Positions 28,299-35,408 of a DNA stretch of 37,590 nt are shown here, in pieces. Source of the stretch: a virus; the IMG/VR virus record IMGVR_UViG_3300025834_000016, positions 1 through 37,590 of that record. One strand, written 5' to 3'. Position numbers and translations under genes: made by a program. Position 1 is the stretch's first letter. Every line of letters starts with the position of its first letter. The notes beneath the pieces were generated by a model. The model did no database searches, was not told the origin of the DNA, and saw only the letters and a program-made list of their open reading frames with translations.

Positions 28299-30407
28299 TT
28301 GGATGAATACAATATATCCCAGATAATAGCTGAAATGGAATTAGAGCTAGTTAAGAGCTTAAGATATAGCATAATGGAGGGTAATTGGAAGACAAATAAA
28401 TTACAGTCTATAAAAGATTATCAAAAAAGAAATAAGAAACTGTTAGCTAAGTATAAAGTAAGTGATAAAGTTAAAAAATCTTTAGAGCAAGCATATAGTG
28501 ATGGTGGTGGTAAAGTTAAAAGAGACCTTGAAAGAATTATGAAAGACACTAAAGATGATAATTTCTTTGGTATTGATGATAATAAACTAAAGGCTTTAAC
28601 TACATCAACTACCAAAGATTTTAAAAAGGCTGAAAATGCTGTACTAAGAACTATGGATGATGCTTATAGACAGACAATATTCAAAACAGAAGTAGAGTTA
28701 GCAACTGGAAATGTAACACTTAATCAGGCTATTGACAATTCCACTAAAAGTTTTTTAGAAAAGGGTATCAACTGTATTAAATATAGTGATGGTAAACTAG
28801 TAAATATTGCTTCGTGGTCAGAAATGGCACTTAGGACAGCTAACAGACGAGCTACACTAAGCGGTGAGGGTGCTGTTAGAAAAGACTGGAAAATACACAC
28901 AGTTTTAATTACTCAATATGGTGCATGTTCTCCTATTTGTTTACCGTGGCAAGGCAAAGTTTACATTGATGATGTTTACAGTGGGGGCAAGAAAAAAGAG
29001 GCTGAGGAAACTGGTTATTCTTTGCTATCAACAGCAATTGAAAATGGTCTGTTCCACCCAAATTGTAGACACAAGTCAAGCACGTTTTTTGAGGGTGTTT
29101 CAAGTATCCCAGAACGCATGCCAGACACAACAGAAGTATCGTTACATGAAGCAGAACAAAGATATAATGAAAGAAACATACGTAAATATAAAAGGCTTGA
29201 AACTGGTTCAGTAGATGATACTAACAAGCAGAAATATGGCAATAAAGTATCTGAATGGCAAGCTAAGCAAAGAGCATTAATACGTAAATATCCTAATGAA
29301 TTAAGAAGAGACTACAGCAGAGAACAAACAAGAGGTGTAATAAATGTAGACACTGTAGCACCTATAGTAGAAAAGATTATTAAGAAACCTGAAACGCTTA
29401 AAGAGAAAGTTGACGCTATTAAGGCAAACATTAAAAAACTTGATGATGAGTATCAAAATGCACCAGAAGAAACAAACTTAATAAGTTTAAAAGAAAGTGT
29501 GTTGCAAAGAAAAGAGGTTCTTACAAAACAAGCTGGTAAGCTGGTAATGGATGATTTATCAGTAATAAAAGCACCTATTAAAGTAGAATTAGAAGAGGTA
29601 CAAGAAAAAATTAAGTCTTATGGTTTAGAGGAACTAAAGAAAAAGAAACTTGATATAAACAAATTAAGACGTGATTTAATTTCACCAGAAGAAATAGGCT
29701 ATAAAACTACTGAGGAAGCTTTTAAAGATTATCTTGATATTTCAAATAAAATTAATAAAATAAGTTTTGATGATAATTATGTAGCCTTAGCACAAAAGCA
29801 GTATGAATTAACAAGTAACTATAATGGTACACTTACTGGTAATATATCTGAATTAAAAACTAAATTATCAGAAGTTAGACCTGTAGGAAAAGGTAATAAC
29901 GATTTAAAAGTACACCTTAATAGTAGTCGTTCACCAATGCGAAGTGTAGTTGAAGAGGCTTATGACTGTTATCCAACTGATTGGGTGGATAAGTCAGTAG
30001 TAAGGGGTAATTTAACCCCAAAAGCTGTAGATAGAGGTTTTTATAGTGATTGGACTAATGAAATCGCTATAAGTGGTGGTTCAAACAGACATGCAAGTTT
30101 ACAAACAGCAATACATGAACTTGGTCATAGATATGAGAAAGCTGTTCCAGAAATTAAGGATGCTGAAAAAGTCTTTTATAACAGACGTACAAAGGATGAA
30201 ACATTAGAGTGGCTTGGTGGCGGTTATGATAAGCGTGAAGTAACTAGATTTGATAAATTTTTAGATGGTTATATGGGTAAAGATTATGGTGAAAGTGCTT
30301 ATGAGTTAGTATCTATGGGTTTTCAAATGGCTTACACTAATCCTACAGCACTGTGGAAAGACCCAGACATGGCTGAATGGATATATGGAATATTAACAAC
30401 CTATTAG
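28299..30407 (+). CDS. Minor capsid protein (SPP1 gp7 / phage_min_cap2-like) with C-terminal zincin-like domain
   Basis: 702 aa from TTG 28299 (GGAGTGTGAT ribosome site). Residues about 195-270 carry the minor-capsid signature TVLITQYGACSPICLPWQGK ... AIENGLFHPNCRHKSS. A long Lys/Glu-rich helical middle (about 290-535) follows. The last 165 residues form an added domain with an HExxH zinc motif, AIHELGHRYE (H606-E607, H610), and downstream Glu in GESAYELVS (E665/E669): a metallopeptidase-like fold. Virion-carried fusion domains of this kind are called polyvalent proteins and can be injected effectors (inference). Usual gp7 proteins are about 300-500 aa. Confidence 0.82.
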   Translation: MDEYNISQIIAEMELELVKSLRYSIMEGNWKTNKLQSIKDYQKRNKKLLAKYKVSDKVKKSLEQAYSDGGGKVKRDLERIMKDTKDDNFFGIDDNKLKALTTSTTKDFKKAENAVLRTMDDAYRQTIFKTEVELATGNVTLNQAIDNSTKSFLEKGINCIKYSDGKLVNIASWSEMALRTANRRATLSGEGAVRKDWKIHTVLITQYGACSPICLPWQGKVYIDDVYSGGKKKEAEETGYSLLSTAIENGLFHPNCRHKSSTFFEGVSSIPERMPDTTEVSLHEAEQRYNERNIRKYKRLETGSVDDTNKQKYGNKVSEWQAKQRALIRKYPNELRRDYSREQTRGVINVDTVAPIVEKIIKKPETLKEKVDAIKANIKKLDDEYQNAPEETNLISLKESVLQRKEVLTKQAGKLVMDDLSVIKAPIKVELEEVQEKIKSYGLEELKKKKLDINKLRRDLISPEEIGYKTTEEAFKDYLDISNKINKISFDDNYVALAQKQYELTSNYNGTLTGNISELKTKLSEVRPVGKGNNDLKVHLNSSRSPMRSVVEEAYDCYPTDWVDKSVVRGNLTPKAVDRGFYSDWTNEIAISGGSNRHASLQTAIHELGHRYEKAVPEIKDAEKVFYNRRTKDETLEWLGGGYDKREVTRFDKFLDGYMGKDYGESAYELVSMGFQMAYTNPTALWKDPDMAEWIYGILTTY

Positions 30408-30417
30408 AGGAGGTACA

Positions 30418-30726
30418 ATGGCAAAGATAATAGCAGTAGGAATATATAATGGTGTAACTACTAGACTTGAAGTAATAATGAAGCAAGACAAAGCTACAAT
30501 AGTTATTAAAGATGAAGATGAAGAAATAATTAAAAGAGTTCAAAAACGCTTTGACGAAAAGCTAATTAACATACCACCTATTGGTGGAACTTATTACCCA
30601 GCAAGTAACAGTTTACTTGGTGCTTATAGTGTACTGCAAAGTTCATTCTTTGATAGTAAGCCTACTCAATTAACTGTTATTGGTAATATAGGTACAATAC
30701 CTTTTAAGAAAGGTATTGTTTATTAA
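30418..30726 (+). CDS. 102-aa hypothetical head-region protein
   Basis: ATG 30418 after GAGGAGG. Begins MAKIIAVGIYNGVTTRLEVI; mostly beta strands with a KDEDEEIIKRVQKRFDEK helix. No motif recognised. It stands just before the structured RNA and the scaffold gene. Confidence 0.65.
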   Translation: MAKIIAVGIYNGVTTRLEVIMKQDKATIVIKDEDEEIIKRVQKRFDEKLINIPPIGGTYYPASNSLLGAYSVLQSSFFDSKPTQLTVIGNIGTIPFKKGIVY

Positions 30727-30730
30727 AAGC

Positions 30731-30795
30731 AAGTCCAAACACGAGAGGTTGTATGACTTTAAACTCTACCTCACGGACTTAGTCCGACTGGACTT
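30731..30795 (+). ncRNA. Structured leader (three-helix) before the scaffold gene
   Basis: AAGUCC (30731-30736) pairs with GGACUU (30790-30795), enclosing GAGGU/ACCUC (30745-30749 with 30768-30772) and CGGAC-UUA-GUCCG (30774-30786). A second GGACUU at 30775-30780 can compete for AAGUCC, so two folds are possible. It ends five bases before the AGGAGG of the scaffold gene, a good position for translational or transcriptional control. Confidence 0.55.
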
Positions 30796-30811
30796 TAAAT
30801 AGGAGGCAATA

Positions 30812-31522
30812 ATGAACACAGAATTACAGGAACTAGGAACAAAATTTATACTGCCACTGAAGCTACAATATTTTGCTGAGGCAGGAAGTACTGGTGATGA
30901 TACATCAAGTACTGAAGAAGATGACTCAGATGATGAGGAAGATGACGACACGGATGAAGATGACGATAAAGAGGATGATTCTGAAGACGATGACGACACT
31001 AAGAAAAAAGATAAAAAAGATAAAAAAGACGATAAGAAAACAAAGACTTATACACAAAATGAAGTAGATAGGATAATAAAGAATAGACTAGCTAGAGAGT
31101 TAAAGAAACAAGCCAAGGCTAAAGACAAAGATACAAAGACTACAAAAGTAGCAAAGGACACTAAAGTAGAAACAAAGGGTGATGATGGTGCTACTAACAA
31201 ATTATTGGAACAAATGGCTAAAATCCAAGAAAAGTTAGTACAATCTGAAATAAAATCAGCCTTAGTAACATCAGGCATTGACCCAGATAAAGTGGGTAAA
31301 GCTATGAAATTGATTGATATGGATAATATCTTAGACGAAAACGATGAGCCTGATATGAAACTACTTAGAAGAGAAGTAAAGGAAATAATTAAAGAGTTCC
31401 CAAACTTAAAAAAGGCAACATCTTCAGGAGGTTTCAAAGTTGGTTCTGGTGATGGTGGAAAGGTAGATACCAAAGTCAATTCAGAATTATCATCAATATT
31501 TGGTAACATGATTAAAAAATAA
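30812..31522 (+). CDS. Capsid scaffolding protein (DUF4355-type)
   Basis: 236 aa with ATG 30812 and AGGAGG. N-terminal Phe-rich lead (LPLKLQYFAEAG), a strongly acidic run (residues about 29-65), a Lys/Asp run, then the typical scaffold core QNEVDRIIKNRLARELKKQ and a helical C-terminus (LLEQMAKIQEKLVQSEIK) ending SIFGNMIKK. The low-complexity acidic/helical layout and place before the major capsid gene identify it as the internal scaffold, lost or cleaved on maturation. Confidence 0.82.
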   Translation: MNTELQELGTKFILPLKLQYFAEAGSTGDDTSSTEEDDSDDEEDDDTDEDDDKEDDSEDDDDTKKKDKKDKKDDKKTKTYTQNEVDRIIKNRLARELKKQAKAKDKDTKTTKVAKDTKVETKGDDGATNKLLEQMAKIQEKLVQSEIKSALVTSGIDPDKVGKAMKLIDMDNILDENDEPDMKLLRREVKEIIKEFPNLKKATSSGGFKVGSGDGGKVDTKVNSELSSIFGNMIKK

Positions 31523-31542
31523 AATAAGAGAGGTAATATAAT

Positions 31543-32424
31543 ATGCCAAATACAGTTAATTATGCAACTAGGTTTGAACGTGACCTTATGCAAAAGTACA
31601 CAAGAGAGTTAGCAACAGCAGGATTGACTACTCAGAATGTAAGATTTATTGATTCAAAAACAATCAAAATACCATTTATATCTATGGATGGCTACAAAGA
31701 CCACTCGAGAAATGGTGGCTTTAATGCTGGTTCAGTATCAAATGACAACCAAATATTTACATTAGCATTTGATAGAGATATTGAATTCTTTGTAGATACA
31801 ATGGATGTTGATGAATCTAATCAAGTATTAACTGCTGCAAATGTTACTAATACATTTGTTACAGAAAAAGCAATACCAGAAACAGATGCTTACAGAATTT
31901 CTAAATTATACACTGATTTTGTATCTGTAGAAATTGGTGGAGTTCAGGATGTAACTGTAATAACTTCCGCTAACATCTTAACCACTTTTGATAAATTCAT
32001 GCAAGAAATGGATGAGGATGAAGTACCAGAAGATGGTAGAATTATGTATATTACACCAGCAATTTCTACATTGTTAAAGTCAGCAATAAACAGAACAATG
32101 TCTACTGGTGATACTAATCTAAGTAGAGTTATTACAAGCTTAGAAAATGTACAACTTAAGAAAGTTCCATCTGGTAGAATGAAATCAGCTTATAACTTTA
32201 CAACTGGTTTTGTACCAGCAGTAGGTGCTGACCAGATAAACATGTTGCTAGTTCACCCTAAATCAGTAATAGCTTGTGATAAACATTCTTATATTAGACT
32301 TTGGGCAGAGGGTACACACACTAAGGGTGATGGTTGGTTGTATCAGAACAGAAAATATGGTGATTTGTTTGTAGTTAAGAACAGAAAACAAGGTATTAAA
32401 GTAAACGTAACAGTAGTAGCATAA
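31543..32424 (+). CDS. Major capsid protein
   Basis: 293 aa. Starts MPNTVNYATRFERDLMQKYT, with TLAFDRDIEFFVDTMDVDES and ITPAISTLLKSAIN stretches as in HK97-fold capsid proteins of this Bacillota phage group. Immediately follows scaffold; AGAGAGG ribosome site. No protease domain, fitting use of a separate scaffold. Confidence 0.85.
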   Translation: MPNTVNYATRFERDLMQKYTRELATAGLTTQNVRFIDSKTIKIPFISMDGYKDHSRNGGFNAGSVSNDNQIFTLAFDRDIEFFVDTMDVDESNQVLTAANVTNTFVTEKAIPETDAYRISKLYTDFVSVEIGGVQDVTVITSANILTTFDKFMQEMDEDEVPEDGRIMYITPAISTLLKSAINRTMSTGDTNLSRVITSLENVQLKKVPSGRMKSAYNFTTGFVPAVGADQINMLLVHPKSVIACDKHSYIRLWAEGTHTKGDGWLYQNRKYGDLFVVKNRKQGIKVNVTVVA

Positions 32425-32442
32425 TCTAATTGGAGGTAACAT

Positions 32443-32751
32443 ATGAGAGCACAAAAGGGAAATAGACAGTATGAAATAACATCATCTCAAGCTGATGGTT
32501 ACCTCAAACAAGGCTTCGATGTTTTCGGTGAAGACGGTAAAATTATAGAGTACGGAACAGGTAAATCTGTTCCTTACTCTGACTATATGGAAGTCGTGAA
32601 TGAGGTACAAGAGCTTAGAGCAAAGGTAGAACAAGAAGATGATGGTGAATTATTTGAAGAATTAGAGCTTGAAAATGAGGCTCTAAAGACACAAATTGAA
32701 GAGCTTAAATTAGAACTAGAGACATTTAAGACATCAAAAGCTAAAAAGTAG
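32443..32751 (+). CDS. 102-aa coiled-coil protein after the capsid gene
   Basis: First half (KGNRQYEITSSQADGYLKQG, IIEYGTGKSVPYSDYMEV) matches a short conserved phage protein found just after the capsid gene. The second half is a strong coiled coil (EVQELRAKVEQED, ELELENEALKTQIEELKLE). Possibly a head accessory or decoration protein; not proven. TTGGAGG site. Confidence 0.65.
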   Translation: MRAQKGNRQYEITSSQADGYLKQGFDVFGEDGKIIEYGTGKSVPYSDYMEVVNEVQELRAKVEQEDDGELFEELELENEALKTQIEELKLELETFKTSKAKK

Positions 32752-32760
32752 GTGATTTAA

Positions 32761-33117
32761 ATGACACCATATATTACTTTAGTAGAATATATAGCTATAA
32801 GTAATAAGAATTCTGGTATGACAAACATTATGTTGCTAGAGGCTAGTTTAAAAGTTGATTTTATGACTTTAAATAGAACAGGTGATTTGTCAGAACTAAC
32901 AACTTATCAAATAGACAGAGTTAAGATAGCAACAGCTTATCAAGCAGATTATTTATATGAAAATAGTGCTACATTTGAGCAAGAAAATCTATCAGGCTAT
33001 AGTGTGTTAGGTATGTCAGTTAGTTTTGAATCCAAAGATTATTATAATAAAAACCATGTATCTAAAAAAGCTTATGAAACTTTAATGCCTACTGGTTTAC
33101 TTTGGAGAGGGGTGTGA
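32761..33117 (+). CDS. Head-tail connector protein
   Basis: 118 aa, helical (LLEASLKVDFMTLNRTGDL, IDRVKIATAYQADYLYEN), the size and fold pattern of gp6/gp15-type connectors that sit under the portal. Order connector - head closure - minor capsid is preserved. Confidence 0.7.
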   Translation: MTPYITLVEYIAISNKNSGMTNIMLLEASLKVDFMTLNRTGDLSELTTYQIDRVKIATAYQADYLYENSATFEQENLSGYSVLGMSVSFESKDYYNKNHVSKKAYETLMPTGLLWRGV

Positions 33118-33121
33118 TATT

Positions 33122-33466
33122 ATGGTATTACCATTCCCAGACCACTTATTAACCACACCTTGTACAATTATTACAGAAAAAACTGGGTTGTCTGAAGATG
33201 GTTATGTGGAGACTGGTTCTTCTTGGTCAGGAAAAGTAGTTTTTAGGTTGAAGACAAAAAGGGTACTAGACGCAAATAAGCAAGTTATTACCTTAAGTGG
33301 TGAGATGCTTCTCAAAGGCGTTATTTTACCCCTTGGCGTCGTTTCAAGTGGTCGTGTAACTGTTTACCCCAACACAGAACGTTCGAGAGAATTTAAAGCA
33401 CATTCTGTATCTGAAAACCAGAACCCAGATGGCTCAATTCACAGCACGTACTTGGAGTTGATGTAA
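33122..33466 (+). CDS. Head closure / minor capsid protein (gp16-like)
   Basis: 114 aa, beta-rich: HLLTTPCTIITEKTG, GSSWSGKVVFRLKTKRVLDA, LKGVILPLGVVSSGRVTVYP. Matches the small head-closure/putative minor capsid family of phages with SPP1-like portals. Start ATG 33122 after an AGGGGTGTGAT ribosome site. Confidence 0.7.
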   Translation: MVLPFPDHLLTTPCTIITEKTGLSEDGYVETGSSWSGKVVFRLKTKRVLDANKQVITLSGEMLLKGVILPLGVVSSGRVTVYPNTERSREFKAHSVSENQNPDGSIHSTYLELM

Positions 33467-33841
33467 ATGAAAGTTCAAGTAAAATTGGATGAATACAATA
33501 TTAAAAAAATTGACATCAAAATATCCACAGCTTTGCACCAGACAGGAGATGCACTATTAACAGATATTTTAAGTGCACAAGTAATACCATATGACCAAAG
33601 TACTATGCAAAATGACCAAACTTTTGTAGATGCAAGTAATATAGATAAGGGTGTAGTTGCTATAATTTCAAACACACCTTATGCAAGAAAACTATATTAT
33701 CATCCAGAATATAATTTTCAAACAGTAAACAATCCCAATGCACAGGGTAGGTGGTTTGATGAATGGGTGGTAGGTAATAAAAAAGAATTAAGCTATAAGT
33801 ATTTTGTAGAAATGATGAAAAGGTTGGGAGGTGTATTGTAA
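33467..33841 (+). CDS. Minor capsid protein 2-like
   Basis: 124 aa. DILSAQVIPYDQSTMQNDQT, VDASNIDKGVVAIISNTPYARKLYYHPEYNF and RWFDEWVVGNKKEL (each abbreviated) are typical of the Minor_capsid_2 family next to the head-closure gene. ATG 33467 directly after the previous stop, GGAG ribosome site. Confidence 0.8.
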   Translation: MKVQVKLDEYNIKKIDIKISTALHQTGDALLTDILSAQVIPYDQSTMQNDQTFVDASNIDKGVVAIISNTPYARKLYYHPEYNFQTVNNPNAQGRWFDEWVVGNKKELSYKYFVEMMKRLGGVL

Positions 33842-34239
33842 TAGTAACTACAAAACAATTTAGGGATTGGATAAAAGCTAATCTTACTGACTATGGTGAA
33901 TGGTGTGGTATAGGAAAAATGGATATAACTAAAACAAAAGCCATTTGTGTTTATCCAAATAATAGAAACCAGAAATCAATTTCCATAGTTGGTGGTGTTG
34001 GCTCAATTGGTTATTATGAAAGAAACTTCCAACTACTTCTACGTTGGGGTAATATTTTAGATGAAGCAGAAACGAAAGCAAGTGAGTTGTATACTTTATT
34101 AAAAGACACCACTTCCACGATTTCTAGCCTCAAAATATGCATCTTGGTGCAAGACAATGAACCCATGTTCCTTGGAACAGACAGCAATGGTGTTTATGAA
34201 TATTCAATTGATGTAAAAATGTATTATGAAAACAAATAA
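33841..34239 (+). CDS. Minor capsid protein 3-like / tail terminator; apparent AUA start
   Basis: The first canonical start in frame is ATG 33919, but the frame is open upstream and reads IVTTKQFRDWIKANLTDYGE, a normal-looking N-terminus. ATA at 33841 lies 7 bases after the strong GGGAGGTG site and overlaps the preceding stop by one base (TAATA); no ATG, GTG or TTG is available in this stretch. From ATA the protein has 132 aa: helix 1 as above, WCGIGKMDITKTKAICVYP, then GVGSIGYYERNFQLLLRWG, a pattern of minor capsid/tail completion proteins. If ATG 33919 (weak AGGA at 4 bases) is used, 106 aa. Confidence 0.7.
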   Translation: MVTTKQFRDWIKANLTDYGEWCGIGKMDITKTKAICVYPNNRNQKSISIVGGVGSIGYYERNFQLLLRWGNILDEAETKASELYTLLKDTTSTISSLKICILVQDNEPMFLGTDSNGVYEYSIDVKMYYENK

Positions 34240-34257
34240 CTTAGGAGGTAACAAAGA

Positions 34258-34701
34258 ATGCCCGGAACAGGTGTATTTCCAGTAAGTAATATAGTATTTA
34301 AAATTGGTATTTTGGGTATACTGAGTGTAGAACCAGCAAGTATGGTAATAATAAAAGACATGGAAACATTCAGTATAGCATTGGATAATGGTGTAGAAGA
34401 ATGGACACCAATGGATACTGATGGTTGGGTAAGACGCTTAATGACAGCTAAGTCAATGACCGTATCTTTAAATGGTAAAAGGAATTATGGTGATGCAGGC
34501 AATGATTACGTTGCAGGATTAGCATATAAGAATGGTCAGGGTTGTAATACAAAGGCATCCATAACATTTCCAGATGGTGGTGCATTAGCAATGAATTGTG
34601 TTGTTAATGTAACAGAGGGTGGTGGAGATAGTACAGCTGTTGAAGCGTTGTCTTTTGAGATGATGTCAGATGGTAAACCAACTTATACACCAGCAATATA
34701 A
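34258..34701 (+). CDS. Major tail tube protein
   Basis: 147 aa: GTGVFPVSNIVFKIGI, MVIIKDMETFSIALDNGVEE, EWTPMDTDGWVRRLMTAKSM, TVSLNGKRNYGDAGNDYV, EALSFEMMSDGKPTYTPA. This is a well-known tail tube family of clostridial-type siphophages. Strong AGGAGG site. Polymerises into the tail tube. Confidence 0.88.
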   Translation: MPGTGVFPVSNIVFKIGILGILSVEPASMVIIKDMETFSIALDNGVEEWTPMDTDGWVRRLMTAKSMTVSLNGKRNYGDAGNDYVAGLAYKNGQGCNTKASITFPDGGALAMNCVVNVTEGGGDSTAVEALSFEMMSDGKPTYTPAI

Positions 34702-34726
34702 TAGATAAATAATGGAGGGTAATAGC

Positions 34727-35050
34727 ATGGCAAAGATATATGCAACAGATGGTAAGTTATTGGTGGAAACACCTCAAATTCAGATAGGTGACAAGCTTTT
34801 TGCAGTTGATAATAGAAAATCAAGCTATGATGCAATGCAAAAAGCTGTAAATGAAAATATTGAAAAAGATTCTGGAATATCAGATGAAGATTTAATCATA
34901 AAACATACCTTGGGGGATAAGCAATTCAAAGAAGTCAAAGCAATGGACTTGTCTGTAGTTGGTTACATGAATTTAATCATGTATATACAGGCATCAATTC
35001 TTGACATAACCTTTGAAGATGCACAAAAACGATTTCAAGGAAAAATCTAA
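34727..35050 (+). CDS. Tail assembly chaperone, first component
   Basis: 107 aa from ATG 34727 (GGAGGG 8 bases upstream; an ATG five codons earlier overlaps that site). Begins MAKIYATDGKLLVETPQIQI and ends in a helical LSVVGYMNLIMYIQASILDI. Size and place between tail tube and tape measure match the first tail chaperone (gpG-like), which coats the tape measure during tail assembly. Confidence 0.7.
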   Translation: MAKIYATDGKLLVETPQIQIGDKLFAVDNRKSSYDAMQKAVNENIEKDSGISDEDLIIKHTLGDKQFKEVKAMDLSVVGYMNLIMYIQASILDITFEDAQKRFQGKI

Positions 35051-35390
35051 ATCTGCAGAAAATTGTTATGATATGGAATTTGACAAAGGTTTAATTGAAG
35101 CATCCTTTGCCATGCAATATGGCATAAGACTTAGCTACGAGCCTGATATTACAATATCTGAGTATTACAGACTTTTAGTAGGAATTATGCCAGATACCCC
35201 TTTAGGTAGAATAGTTCAAATTAGAATGGAAAAAGACCCAGACACACTTAAAAAATTTGGAGAGTATGAAAAAGGGGTAAGAAATGAGTGGTTATCATTT
35301 AAAGCTAATTATAGCAAGAAAGAGCAACAACAAACAGATGAAGAAAACTTAAAGAAATTACAGAATATGCTAAAATCACTATTTAGTTAG
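35019..35390 (+). CDS. Gp15-like tail chaperone, second component
   Basis: 123 aa from ATG 35019 (TTG 35013 also possible). The core FDKGLIEASFAMQYGIRLSY, GIMPDTPLGRIVQIRMEKDP and VRNEWLSF is the Bacteriophage Gp15 family found just before tape measures. It overlaps the first chaperone by 32 bases in the +1 frame and has no ribosome site, so it may be made by reinitiation or by ribosomal frameshifting as a fusion; which of these cannot be told here. Confidence 0.7.
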   Translation: MHKNDFKEKSKSAENCYDMEFDKGLIEASFAMQYGIRLSYEPDITISEYYRLLVGIMPDTPLGRIVQIRMEKDPDTLKKFGEYEKGVRNEWLSFKANYSKKEQQQTDEENLKKLQNMLKSLFS

Positions 35391-35408
35391 TAGAAAGGGG
35401 TGATGTTA

